This document shows, piece by piece, positions 34,071-42,188 of a DNA stretch of 64,000 nt. Both the position numbers and the translations under genes were made by a program. Every line of letters begins with the position of its first letter. Position 1 is the stretch's first letter. The DNA is taken from positions 186,001-250,000 of the forward strand of contig CAVYNA010000002.1 in the NCBI GenBank assembly GCA_963769765.1, in the 5' to 3' direction. The DNA comes from Bog-756 sp963769765. GTDB lineage: Bacteria; Actinomycetota; Acidimicrobiia; Acidimicrobiales; RAAP-2. The notes below the pieces were generated by a model, which had not been told where the DNA came from, searched no databases, and saw only the letters and a program-made list of their open reading frames with translations.

Positions 34071-34239
34071 CACACCTCCCTCCTCGGAGCGTCGCAGATC
34101 GGTCCCCACGACCACCAGGGACGAAAGTCCTTTCGGGACCCGAAGGCGACGGCCGTGGCACGATGGCGACGACGGGCACGACGAGACGGATCAGCCCCAG
34201 GTCGGGGCGGTTCCGAGCCACTGGGGGACGAAGTCGATC

Positions 34240-34716
34240 GTGGGAGCGCACGACCCGAAGGTGATCGCGGTCCTCGAGGCCGAGCTGGGCCGACGCGCCG
34301 GCGGCGGCATCGATCCGACGTCCGACCAGCTCAGAGGGCTGCTCGCGCTCGAGCCGCCCGGACCGATGCAGTTCGTGAACCTGCTCCGTTACCGGGAGGA
34401 CGCGGCCTACCCGGAGGGTCATGGGCTCGCTGGAGCGGGCCTCAGCGGTGCCGAGGCGTACGGGCGCTATGGCATCCGGGCGCTCGAGCACGTCACGCGA
34501 CGCGGCGGACGTCTCGTCCTCTACAACGACGTGGATCTTGTCGTCATCGGCGCGGACGACGGGTGGGACCAGGTGGCGATCATGGAGTATCCCGATGTCG
34601 CCGCGTTCGTCGACATGGTCTCCGATCCCGACTACGTGGACGGTCTCGTCGACCGTGACGCAGGACTCGAACGGACGGTCGTGCTGGTCACCCGTCCGCT
34701 GCTTCCCGGAACCTGA
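34240..34716 (+). CDS. DUF1330-like protein
   Basis: 158 residues, GTG start. PMQFVNLLRYRE, EAYGRYGIRALEHVTRRGGRLVLYNDVDLVVIGADDGWDQVAIMEYPDVAAFVDMVSDPDY matches the DUF1330 ferredoxin-like fold of the dimeric alpha+beta barrel group. The function is unknown; such proteins are often small dimeric enzymes or ligand binders. No close operon partner; the methyltransferase gene begins about 150 bp downstream. Confidence 0.75.
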   Translation: MGAHDPKVIAVLEAELGRRAGGGIDPTSDQLRGLLALEPPGPMQFVNLLRYREDAAYPEGHGLAGAGLSGAEAYGRYGIRALEHVTRRGGRLVLYNDVDLVVIGADDGWDQVAIMEYPDVAAFVDMVSDPDYVDGLVDRDAGLERTVVLVTRPLLPGT

Positions 34717-34867
34717 GCCTTCCGATCGGAGTCGCTCGGAATCGGGGCCCCGGCTTGGGACCCCCGCGCCGCATCGTGTCGAGTCGGGCCGTACACGACG
34801 ATGCGGACCCGTGACGACCTGCACTTCCTCCGAACCCACCTGCAGATCGTCGGAGTACGCTGCCGGC

Positions 34868-35878
34868 GTGCCTCCGCCAGACGCAGCTGCAGGACCCGAC
34901 CCGCAGGCCGATCACGCACTTCCGCCCTTCACCCGGCGGCTCAAGCGCAAGGCGTTCCGCGGGGTGCGCGGGTTGGCGTTCACGTGGAACCGTCACCGGT
35001 ACACCCCTCCACCGGCACCGACGGTCAGTGTGAAGCGGGATGAGGACGGCCATGGGATGTCGTGGCCGACGTTTCCGCCGCCGCACTACCTCGGACAGCT
35101 CGAGCCCCACTACCAGGCACAGCTCAGTTCACACTGGAGCAACGTCGAGCTGGCGGACTGCGACTTCTACCACACGTCCGTGCTCGCGGACGGCGAGGTC
35201 GTGCCCGGTCCATGGGACCTTCGGGGGAAGGAGCAGGTGTACCTCGGGGACGTCGACGTGACCGGCGAGCGGATCCTCGAGTTCGGGCCCGCCTCCGGCG
35301 CGCTCACGTTCTACATGGAGGACGAAGGCGCAGAGGTCGTGAGCTTCGACGTGGGCTATGACGTGTGCGGCGACATCCTGCCGCGGCCCGACGCAGACCC
35401 GCTCCTCCAGCAGCTCGAGTACATGCACATGGTTGCCAAGGTGCAGAACTCGTGGTGGTACGTCCACCGCGACCGTCGCTCGGTTGCGAAGATGGTCTAC
35501 GGGAACATCTACTCGCTGCCGGGCGACCTCGGCACCTTCGACACGTCGGTCTTCGGCGCGATCCTGCTGCACCTCCGTGATCCGTTCAAGGCCTTGCAGG
35601 AAGCCGCAGCGAGAACGCGCCGACGGATCGTCGTGACCGACGCACTGCAGGATCCGACCCTCCCGGACGACCAGAACCTGCTCCGATTCGCATCGGCGAA
35701 CTTCCAGAACTCCACGATCTGGTGGACGCTGACCCCGGAGACCATCCGTCACATGCTGCGGCACCTCGGATTCGAGAAGATCCGGACGGCGACCTCCGAA
35801 CACGCGCACCATCTGGGGCACGACCTGAGCAAGGAGCCGGTCCGGATGCGGATGTTCACGGTGATCGCGGAGCGCTGA
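34868..35878 (+). CDS. SAM-dependent class I methyltransferase
   Basis: 336 residues starting at GTG. A proline- and arginine-rich 60-residue N-terminus precedes the Rossmann core: RILEFGPASGALTFYMEDEGAEVVSFDVGYD (SAM motif I with acidic residue after beta 2), YGNIYSLPGDLGTFDTSVFGAILLHLRDPFKALQEAAARTRRRIVVTDAL (motifs II-III). It resembles small-molecule or glycan methyltransferases. It is convergent with an AftB-like glycosyltransferase, which suggests but does not prove a cell-envelope role. Confidence 0.82.
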   Translation: MPPPDAAAGPDPQADHALPPFTRRLKRKAFRGVRGLAFTWNRHRYTPPPAPTVSVKRDEDGHGMSWPTFPPPHYLGQLEPHYQAQLSSHWSNVELADCDFYHTSVLADGEVVPGPWDLRGKEQVYLGDVDVTGERILEFGPASGALTFYMEDEGAEVVSFDVGYDVCGDILPRPDADPLLQQLEYMHMVAKVQNSWWYVHRDRRSVAKMVYGNIYSLPGDLGTFDTSVFGAILLHLRDPFKALQEAAARTRRRIVVTDALQDPTLPDDQNLLRFASANFQNSTIWWTLTPETIRHMLRHLGFEKIRTATSEHAHHLGHDLSKEPVRMRMFTVIAER

Positions 35879-35894
35879 GGGCGCCGATCTCCGA

Positions 35895-35915
35895 AGGTCG
35901 GTCCGGATCCGACCT
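35895..35915. terminator. Hairpin between convergent genes
   Basis: AGGTCGG pairs with CCGACCT around a TCCGGAT loop, midway between the methyltransferase stop and the glycosyltransferase stop. There is no U-tract. Confidence 0.55.
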
Positions 35916-35917
35916 GA

Positions 35918-37777
35918 TCATCGTGCGGCGGCGGCGGCGGCGGCGGCGGCGAGCGACTCGGCGAAGGTGCTCGGAGCGAAGGAACCCGGAAGGTAGTAGA
36001 TCGCTTCGGCATTCGGAGGGAGGAAGCTCACATACCCCCACGTCTCGAGGTTGTGCAGGTCGGTAATGGTTGGCGCGTAGAGGCCGACGATCACCCCGGG
36101 TCGCAGCCTTCCGATGCTGTAGGCGTAGTCCCACTTGTCGTGCCCGGGATAGAACGGCCGTCCGGTGTGCGGTGCGGTGGTGGCGACGACATGGTCCGAG
36201 TAGCCGAGGAGATCCACCGACGGCCGGTGGTCGAAGTACGTCATGTTGCCGACTGAGCTCAGTGCGATCGTCGTCTTCGGCGAGGTGGAGGCGGCGAGCG
36301 CGACGCCGTAGCGCGCGAAGTACTGCTCGTAGTTGCTCGCCCAGGTGTTCTGGCTGGTCCAGATCGAGATCGGGACGGCATTGATGCAGATCAGAGCGAC
36401 GATGACGAGACCGCCGATCGCGACGGCTCCAGGCGGTCTCCTGCGCGGCGCCGCGACGCCCAAGGTCACGATCCCGAGGCCGGCGACCACGGTGATCCAC
36501 CCCCACCACGTGATCTGAGAGGACTGTCCGGCCGCATACTCCTGCAGCTGGTCGACAGGTAGCCAGGACGTCAGGACGAGTGCCCCACCGAGCACGACGA
36601 CGGCACCGGCGACGACGAGCGGTCGATTCCACGCCTCGGAGCTCCGGGCCGACCCGAGGTTCGTGGCCATCTCGATGGCGCCGAGGACGGCGAGCACGAA
36701 GAGGAACGGGGCGACGGGAACGAGCAGGCGGTCCGAGAAGGTCGTGTCGTAGGAGTCTCCACCGACGTAGATGACGTACAGCGATTGGAGCCCGACGATC
36801 GTAAGGAGGAGCCCACTGCCGGGGACGGCTCGACCTCCGTTCCGTCGCACCAGGACGAAGTACGCCGCCGCAAGCACCAGCGGGACGACGAGCTGCATGG
36901 AGACGTTCTGAGCGATGACCACGAATCCACGGTCGACCCTCGTGGTCAACGGGATCCCGGCGATCTTCAGGTAGTACGTGTTCGGCGCCGGGTAGCCGTA
37001 CGTGGCCAGCCGGTAGGCGAGGTGCCCGACTTCCGCTACCAGCACGGGTGTGCCGACGAGCGCGGTCGCCTTGAGCCGCTGCCGCGAGCGGAGCACGACG
37101 AATCCTGCGACGGCTACCGCGACGATCAACCCGTCGTCACGCGTGAGCACCGCCAGCGCGAGGAGCACGCCCGCACCGAGCGACAACACGTCGTCCCGAG
37201 GAGCCGGTTGGTTTCGATCGCACACGCGCAGCGCGCAGAGAACGGCTCCGGACAGCAAGAGGGCCATGAGACCGGTCTCCATCCCGACCAGGGTCCACGA
37301 GTCCAATGAGTAGTAGCAGGCCACTGCGAGTCCGCTGAGCAGAGGGGCGGCGCGCGAACCAGGAGCGAGGCGACGTGCGATGCGAGTGATCACGTAGACC
37401 GTCGCGGCGAGGAGCACCGCTCCGCTGAGCATCACCCACAGGCCGACCATCGCATCTGACGGCTTGGTGAGCTCGATCACCGTCATCCACAAGGTCCACA
37501 GCAAGTTGCTGTACCCCTCGACCGGATGTTGCCCGGCCATCCACACGAGTCCGTGGCCTGTCGCAAGGTTGCGCGCGTAGGTCAGGGAGATCGCCGCATC
37601 GTCGAAGAGGAGGTAGGCGCGATGGCCGTTCAGTGTCGTCGTCGAGCGGACGATCAACACGGTCGACGTGACCAGGGAGACGACGACCGCGGGGACGTCC
37701 CACAGCGGAGAGGCGGGTAGCCGCGCGGCCGGCTCATCAGTCGACGACGGTTGCTCGAGCTCCCGCAAATCTGTCAT
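35918..37777 (-). CDS. GT-C membrane glycosyltransferase, AftB-like
   Basis: 619 residues from ATG 37777, with about ten membrane helices. FDDAAISLTYARNLATGHGLVWMAGQHPVEGYSNLLWTLWM resembles the DD-containing first loop of mycobacterial AftB-type arabinofuranosyltransferases, which use decaprenyl-linked sugar donors. A soluble extracellular domain fills the last 130 residues (FDHRPSVDLLGYSD, PGHDKWDYAYSIGRLRPGVIV). Whether this organism makes arabinan is unknown, so the donor sugar is not assigned. The C-terminus ends in nine alanines encoded by a GCC triplet tract. Confidence 0.78.
   Translation of the reverse strand: MTDLRELEQPSSTDEPAARLPASPLWDVPAVVVSLVTSTVLIVRSTTTLNGHRAYLLFDDAAISLTYARNLATGHGLVWMAGQHPVEGYSNLLWTLWMTVIELTKPSDAMVGLWVMLSGAVLLAATVYVITRIARRLAPGSRAAPLLSGLAVACYYSLDSWTLVGMETGLMALLLSGAVLCALRVCDRNQPAPRDDVLSLGAGVLLALAVLTRDDGLIVAVAVAGFVVLRSRQRLKATALVGTPVLVAEVGHLAYRLATYGYPAPNTYYLKIAGIPLTTRVDRGFVVIAQNVSMQLVVPLVLAAAYFVLVRRNGGRAVPGSGLLLTIVGLQSLYVIYVGGDSYDTTFSDRLLVPVAPFLFVLAVLGAIEMATNLGSARSSEAWNRPLVVAGAVVVLGGALVLTSWLPVDQLQEYAAGQSSQITWWGWITVVAGLGIVTLGVAAPRRRPPGAVAIGGLVIVALICINAVPISIWTSQNTWASNYEQYFARYGVALAASTSPKTTIALSSVGNMTYFDHRPSVDLLGYSDHVVATTAPHTGRPFYPGHDKWDYAYSIGRLRPGVIVGLYAPTITDLHNLETWGYVSFLPPNAEAIYYLPGSFAPSTFAESLAAAAAAAAAR
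35927..35950 (-). repeat. (GGC)8 triplet tract encoding a poly-alanine tail
   Basis: Eight consecutive GGC triplets (GCC on the coding strand) lie within the last dozen codons of the AftB-like gene, plus one GCA. Such tracts can change length by slippage without a frameshift. Confidence 0.9.
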
Positions 37778-37928
37778 CGAACCTCGCCGTTCCGCGCGGA
37801 CCACGGATGTTGACGGTCAGGAGAGATCGGTCGGGTCGGGACGAGCTGCCTCACCATCTCCGCCGAGCGTAGAGGCGCGCTCGGCTTCGCCGAGGGCATG
37901 CGCCTTGGGTCCGTCCCTCCGCGCGGGC

Positions 37929-38426
37929 ATGACGACGACGACCGCACGGCTGCGGTCGATCGGCGTGAAGGAAGGGAGATCCCTGAGCACAGACCCGCCC
38001 ACTGCATACGCTCGCGAGATGCACTCTCTCCACCTGCTGACCGCAGCCACGACCTGCCAGAAGACGACCACTGCAAGTGCCATCACCGGGCTCGTGATCT
38101 TCGCCGCGTTCATTGGAGGAATCGTGGCCTTGGCCGTCGCCAACGCACACGCACGAAGTCGATTGGCCGCGGCCAACGCGGAGCTCGCCTACCTGAGACC
38201 CGAAATCGACCGGCTACGACAGCGGTCGGCCGCGGCGTCAGGTGCCCCCGTCCACGGGGCGCATGGCGAGGCGTATGGCGAGGCGTCGGCAACCGCGTCT
38301 TCGCGGCCCCCGCAATGGCATCCCGATCCGTCGGGACGCCACCAATATCGTTGGTGGGATGGGAGCGCGTGGAGCGATCACGTCTCGGACGACGGTGTCA
38401 CGTCGACGGACGTCGTGAACCGGTGA
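37929..38426 (+). CDS. Single-helix membrane protein with DUF2510 tail
   Basis: About 165 residues. One membrane helix (ASAITGLVIFAAFIGGIVALAVA) is followed by a coiled-coil-like segment (RSRLAAANAELAYLRPEIDRLRQR) and the DUF2510 motif WHPDPSGRHQYRWWDGSAWSDHV. The start is uncertain: ATG 37929 gives this length, while a CTG at 37983 after GAAGGGAG would start LSTDPPTAYARE. DUF2510 also occurs in the PLDc_N-like gene at 20.7 kb. Function unknown. Confidence 0.65.
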   Translation: MTTTTARLRSIGVKEGRSLSTDPPTAYAREMHSLHLLTAATTCQKTTTASAITGLVIFAAFIGGIVALAVANAHARSRLAAANAELAYLRPEIDRLRQRSAAASGAPVHGAHGEAYGEASATASSRPPQWHPDPSGRHQYRWWDGSAWSDHVSDDGVTSTDVVNR

Positions 38427-38557
38427 GCGTGACGCAGTCAGCGAGGGTCGAGCCAAGATCTCCAGCGTGACGAGGGTGGTCGGCGAACCGTCGTAGGCGT
38501 CGAACACCCGGTTCGTCGTCCTCCGGTCGGGTGGTAGGCGCGGGTAGCCTCGCGCAT

Positions 38558-39055
38558 GTGACAGACAGATCTGATGAGGCGCTCGCGACCTACCGCGAGA
38601 TGGTAGCTACCCGCGATCGGATTGAGGCGGGCGAGCTTCCCTGGTCGGCGCTTGCCGGATACTTCACCGACGATGCCGTCTACATCGACTCGGCCTGGGG
38701 CCGCTTCGACGGTCGCGCGGCGATCACACGGTTCATGGACGACAGCATGGCCGGCCTCGAAGACTGGCGGTTCCCCGAGGAGTGGACCATGGCGGAAGGG
38801 GACCGGGTCGTCAGCATGTGGTGGAACCAGCTTCCGGGCAACCGTGCCGACGGATCGTCGTACCGCGTCGCCGGCGTTTCCATCTTGCGCTACGCAGGTG
38901 AGGGAAAGTTCGACTACGAGTACGACGTCTTCAACATGCAGCAGGTGTTGGAGGTCATCACCGAGAGCGGGTGGAGGCCGAAAGGACCGATGAACCCGAC
39001 GCCTGATCCGCCGAACCGCGACGTGACCCCGCCAACGCGTACCGGGGACGGCTGA
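38558..39055 (+). CDS. SnoaL-like / nuclear transport factor 2 family protein
   Basis: 165 residues from GTG (MTDRSDEALATYREMVATRD). LPWSALAGYFTDDAVYIDSAWGRFDGRAAITRFMDDSMAGLEDWRFPEEWTMAEGDRVVSMWWNQLPG is a typical NTF2-like cone fold. The last 25 residues are proline/asparagine-rich and disordered. A degenerate second gene of the same superfamily follows immediately, so this may be one half of a decayed tandem pair. Confidence 0.78.
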   Translation: MTDRSDEALATYREMVATRDRIEAGELPWSALAGYFTDDAVYIDSAWGRFDGRAAITRFMDDSMAGLEDWRFPEEWTMAEGDRVVSMWWNQLPGNRADGSSYRVAGVSILRYAGEGKFDYEYDVFNMQQVLEVITESGWRPKGPMNPTPDPPNRDVTPPTRTGDG

Positions 39056-39456
39056 TCCGTTCGCCGGCTTCTCCGGCTGACGGTCTCATCCGAGCCGCAA
39101 TCGACCGATGCCGGGCGACGTTCGACTCGGGCGATCGGGAGGGCTGGCTCGCATGCCTCGCCAACGAGGGGGTGTTCGAGGATCCCGCAGGATCACCACC
39201 CCGCGAAGGACACGAGGAACTGTCGGACTTCTCGGACTTCTCGGACTTCTCGGACTTCTCGGACGGGGACCGCGGGGACAGGGTCACCACAGTCGTCGGA
39301 CGGTTCGGATCGTCCAGGAGCCCGGAGCACGAGCCCGAGGCCGCGTGGTCGTTCGAGCTTCGCATCGTGGCGCTCCGAACCGGACGCTCGCCACGCATGG
39401 TCGGACGTCATGGCACGAGAACGGGCCGCGTTCAATTTTTGAAGGGTGATGTATGA
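39052..39456 (+). pseudogene. Degenerate SnoaL-like gene with internal SDF repeat
   Basis: The frame reads DGLIRAAIDRCRATFDSGDREGWLACLANEGVFEDPAGSPPREGHEEL, a clear SnoaL-like N-terminal half with the DPAG motif of steroid-isomerase-like members. It has no convincing start codon. Where homologues continue, the frame carries four and two-thirds copies of Ser-Asp-Phe and then sequence without family resemblance. It ends inside the first of three 10-bp iterons. It looks like a broken gene with slippage-generated sequence. Confidence 0.55.
39223..39264 (+). repeat. 9-bp tandem repeat (TCGGACTTC), 4.7 copies
   Basis: Four perfect copies of TCGGACTTC and a partial fifth, in frame with the degenerate SnoaL gene, encoding repeated Ser-Asp-Phe. 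Confidence 0.95.
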
Positions 39457-39477
39457 CGATGTATAGCGATGTATGTC
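39448..39477 (+). repeat. Three 10-bp direct repeats (GATGTATRRC-like)
   Basis: GATGTATGAC, GATGTATAGC and GATGTATGTC follow one another without gaps, in unusually AT-rich sequence for this window. The 10-bp period places each copy on the same DNA face. They lie between the degenerate SnoaL gene and the MazEF pair; the role is unknown. Confidence 0.8.
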
Positions 39478-39635
39478 CATCGAAAGCGATGTCACAGACC
39501 GAGAGCGCCCGGCCGATCAGCTGGGGTGAAATGAGTGGGGTCCAGCCCTAGCAAGAGCAACCATCGAGCCCCTTTCCGGACTACCAGGTGGCCGCCGAGC
39601 CGGCTGCGATGTGGGGCAAAGGCCCAGCTGCGGGG

Positions 39636-39983
39636 TCAAAGCGAGAGATGAAGTCGCAACGCCTCGTCCAAGGCCGCCACCAAGTCCGGGGGCAGCTCAC
39701 CGACCAGTTCCCCGATCCGCTCAACCGCCACCGCCCTGACCTGCTCGGCCTGAGCCTTCGAGTCGTGGCGCAAGCCGGTGCTCGATGCAGGCAGTAGTAC
39801 CTGGAACGGAAACACCCGATCGGTGCTCGAAGTCACCGGGACAACGGTGAGCACACCTCGCCCGAGGCGTTCGGCGGTGCTGTTCGCTCCGTCGTTGCTG
39901 ACGATCACCGCCGGGCGTCGCTTGTTGGCCCCATGACCGCGCACCGGGTCCAGGTCGATGACGCGCACCTCGCCCCGTCGCAT
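39636..39983 (-). CDS. mazF: MazF/PemK-type toxin (endoribonuclease)
   Basis: 115 residues. MRRGEVRVIDLDPVRGHGANKRRPAVIVSNDGAN and GVLTVVPVTSSTDRVFPFQVLLP match the MazF/PemK fold; RRPAVIVSND and the VxPVTSST strand are the most diagnostic parts. The family cleaves mRNA or tRNA at short sequences and is neutralised by the partner antitoxin. The ATG overlaps the antitoxin stop by ATGA, so translation is coupled. The C-terminus (VGELPPDLVAALDEALRLHL) is typical of actinobacterial members. Confidence 0.92.
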   Translation of the reverse strand: MRRGEVRVIDLDPVRGHGANKRRPAVIVSNDGANSTAERLGRGVLTVVPVTSSTDRVFPFQVLLPASSTGLRHDSKAQAEQVRAVAVERIGELVGELPPDLVAALDEALRLHLSL

Positions 39984-40201
39984 CAGGCGAGAGCGTCGTC
40001 GACCGTGACGTTCCAGTAGTCGGCCTCGCCACCAGTAGCCCAATCCTGCCAAGCATTCTCGTAGGCACCACCGAGTCCGGAGGCGCGGAGGAGCCGCACC
40101 GCCTTGTGGAGCACGGCGGAGCGGGAGGTGAATCCCTGGGAAGCGGCGTAGGCGTCGAGGAACTCAACGTCCTCTTCGGGGAGGCTGACGCTGACTTTCA
40201 T
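39983..40201 (-). CDS. mazE: Ribbon-helix-helix antitoxin (MazE-like)
   Basis: 72 residues. MKVSVSLPEEDVEFLDAYAASQGFTSRSAVLHKAVRLLR is a ribbon-helix-helix DNA-binding domain; the acidic tail (ENAWQDWATGGEADYWNVTVDDALA) is the likely toxin-wrapping segment. It overlaps the toxin gene by ATGA. A palindromic operator and a -10 element end only a few bases before its ATG, so it is probably leaderless and autoregulated. Confidence 0.9.
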   Translation of the reverse strand: MKVSVSLPEEDVEFLDAYAASQGFTSRSAVLHKAVRLLRASGLGGAYENAWQDWATGGEADYWNVTVDDALA

Positions 40202-40207
40202 ACTTCG

Positions 40208-40225
40208 ATACTACCAGCGGTAGTA
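40208..40225 (-). promoter_or_regulatory. MazEF operator overlapping a leaderless -10 element
   Basis: TACTACC-AGC-GGTAGTA (40209-40225) is a perfect 7-bp inverted repeat with a 3-base spacer. On the minus strand, TAGTAT (40213-40208) ends six bases before the antitoxin ATG, the TANNNT spacing typical of leaderless actinobacterial mRNAs. The overlap predicts direct repression by the RHH antitoxin. Confidence 0.7.
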
Positions 40226-40415
40226 CCCCAAGCGGACACCCTCGTGGTGGTGCCCGCGTCCCGGAGTTATACAGGTGATCCACCTCCTGGGCGAGGCGTC
40301 CGGGGGAACCTCCTCGGGAACGGGCCGTTTCAACAGGACGATCGGATGCACAAACCGCCACCCCATGCCCCATGGTGGCCCGGGCGACTGCTGCGTGGTC
40401 ATGGAATCAGCAGTT
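40226..40415. other. Non-coding stretch between the two toxin-antitoxin operons
   Basis: About 190 bases with no convincing gene on either strand. Only a short inverted repeat (AGGTG-ATC-CACCT) stands out. With the following operator block it forms the 359-bp divergent region separating the MazEF and HipBA operons. Confidence 0.5.
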
Positions 40416-40521
40416 ATAATTATGATGTTTATAGCGGATCCGAATACGAAACACCATAATTATGGTGGTTAATCGGTGCCAATCTGTGTGAGAGTTCCGC
40501 AGGACATGTATAATTATGATG
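40416..40521. promoter_or_regulatory. HipBA promoter region with three operator copies
   Basis: ATAATTATGATG occurs at 40416-40427 and 40510-40521. Between them, at 40452-40467, lies a perfect 16-bp palindrome, CACCATAATTATGGTG, containing the variant ATAATTATGGTG. The outer copies each contain TATAAT (40415-40420 and 40509-40514), a consensus -10 hexamer. Start-to-start spacings of the core are 40 and 54 bp. Cooperative HipB binding with looping and autorepression is the likely use (inference from known hip operons). Confidence 0.75.
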
Positions 40522-40560
40522 TGACACGATCGGATCCGCTCCATCCAATGAGGAGGGACG

Positions 40561-40878
40561 ATGCCACCAGTTGAGCCCGAAGTCGTCCTGGGAAGGAACA
40601 TACGGGCCCGAAGGCTCCAGGCCGGGCTTTCCCAGATCGCGCTGTCCGAGAAGGCGAACGTGTCGGTAGGAGCGTTGCAGCACCTTGAGCGGGGCGAGGG
40701 TGCGAGTACCCGCACGCTGACCCGCATCATTCACGCCCTTGGGGCCGAGAACTGGCTCGAACAGCTTGCACCGCCACCAGCTACGTTCAACCCGTTGCAC
40801 CTCCTCGAGGCTCGTACCCGAGAGGCGCACACCACGACCGCACCACGCGTCCGTCGTCGGGTGGAAGACACTCGGTGA
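40561..40878 (+). CDS. hipB: HipB-like XRE family antitoxin
   Basis: 105 residues. The XRE helix-turn-helix reads LGRNIRARRLQAGLSQIALSEKANVSVGALQHLERGEGASTRTLTRIIHALG. The basic C-terminal tail (PRVRRRVEDTR) may contact the kinase. GGAGGG lies four bases before the ATG. It overlaps hipA by four bases and is expected to bind the three AT-rich operators upstream. Confidence 0.88.
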   Translation: MPPVEPEVVLGRNIRARRLQAGLSQIALSEKANVSVGALQHLERGEGASTRTLTRIIHALGAENWLEQLAPPPATFNPLHLLEARTREAHTTTAPRVRRRVEDTR

Positions 40879-42188
40879 GCTACCAGTCGGTCGATGTCGT
40901 CGAGGTGTGGGCGTGGGATCGCCGCGTCGGCGCCGTCGCTCCTGACCCGGTGAGTGGAGTGTTGGTCTTCGCCTTCACTCCCGAGTGGGTCGCTGAAGGC
41001 ATCGAGCTTGCCCCGCTCATGATGCCGCTGAGACCCGAGCCATACAGTTTCCCCGAACTCCCTCAACGGACCTACTACGGGTTGCCCGCGCTTCTGGCCG
41101 ACGCACTTCCAGATGCATTTGGAAACGCGCTGGTCAATGCCTGGATGGCCGAGCAGGGCATCCCGCTCGGCGCCATCACCCCTCTCGATCGGCTTGCCTA
41201 CGCCGCTGACCGTGCCCTGGGTGCTCTCGAGTTTCGCCCGCCAGCCCGCGACGTCAGTGACGAACCGCCCACAGCAGTCGCCCTCGCCGACTTGGTCCAG
41301 GCGGCCCGGCTCACCGTGCGGGGCGAGTTCGCCTCCGACGAGACGGCTCGGGCCGCCCTCCAGCAGCTCATTCAGGTGGGCACCAGCGCTGGCGGGGCTC
41401 GGGCCAAGGCCGTCGTCGCGTTCCACCCCGCGACCTACCAGGTGCGGTCGGCCTACGCTCCTCACGAGGACGGCTTCGAGCAGTGGTTGATCAAGCTCGA
41501 CGGGGTCAGCGCGACCGGGCTTGACGGGCACGGGGACGGGCTGGGCGACAGCGCGCCGTATGGTCGAATCGAGCACGCTTACTGGCGAATGGCCACAGCT
41601 GCCGGGATCACCATGTCTGAGTGCCGGCTACTCGCCGAAGGACCTCGGCGGCATTTCATGACCCGCCGATTCGATCGAACGCAAGATGGAGGCAAGGTCC
41701 ACCTTCTCTCCCTTTGCGCACTGGCCCACCTCGACTTCAACTTGATCGGCACCCACAGCTACGATCAGCTCCTCGGGGCAATCTCCGCGCTCGGCATGGA
41801 ACCAAGCGCGCGGTCGGAGGCCTTCCGCCGCATGGTGTTCAATGTGGCCGGGGCCAATCACGACGACCACACCAAGAACATGGCTTTCTTGGCCACGCCC
41901 GCCGGGACTTGGTCCTTGGCACCCGCGTTCGACGTCACTCACGCCTACCGACGCGACAGCGAGTGGACGAGTCGACACTTGATGTCCGTCAATGGCCGCT
42001 TCGAGGGGATCACGCTCGACGATCTCTATGCGGTCGGAGAGCGCCACGAAGTCCCTGGTTACCGTCGCCTGGTCCGAGAGGTGTTCGACGCCGTTGACCG
42101 GTGGCACGAGTTTGCCGCTCTGTCCGAGGTTCCTCGGGACATTGCCGAGAAGATCGCCACAGAACTGGACGGGTTCCGCCCTCGGTAG
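40875..42188 (+). CDS. hipA: HipA-like serine/threonine kinase toxin
   Basis: 437 residues. The N-terminal subdomain (VWAWDRRVGAVAPDPVSGVLVFAFTPEW, LPDAFGNALVNAWM) and the kinase core (VGTSAGGARAKAVVAF as the glycine-rich segment, EQWLIKLDG, RHFMTRRFDR) fit HipA. The catalytic region near residue 327 is VAGANHDDHTKNMAFL and the metal-binding aspartate is in LAPAFDVTHAY. HipA phosphorylates glutamyl-tRNA synthetase in E. coli, and homologues have other targets. It is translationally coupled to hipB. The kinase motifs look intact, so it is probably active. Confidence 0.92.
   Translation: MSYQSVDVVEVWAWDRRVGAVAPDPVSGVLVFAFTPEWVAEGIELAPLMMPLRPEPYSFPELPQRTYYGLPALLADALPDAFGNALVNAWMAEQGIPLGAITPLDRLAYAADRALGALEFRPPARDVSDEPPTAVALADLVQAARLTVRGEFASDETARAALQQLIQVGTSAGGARAKAVVAFHPATYQVRSAYAPHEDGFEQWLIKLDGVSATGLDGHGDGLGDSAPYGRIEHAYWRMATAAGITMSECRLLAEGPRRHFMTRRFDRTQDGGKVHLLSLCALAHLDFNLIGTHSYDQLLGAISALGMEPSARSEAFRRMVFNVAGANHDDHTKNMAFLATPAGTWSLAPAFDVTHAYRRDSEWTSRHLMSVNGRFEGITLDDLYAVGERHEVPGYRRLVREVFDAVDRWHEFAALSEVPRDIAEKIATELDGFRPR

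Noticed and set aside
40407..40830. Minus-strand frames across the hip operators
   Set aside because: They depend on the AT-rich operator repeats and are antisense to the HTH of hipB; no family resemblance.
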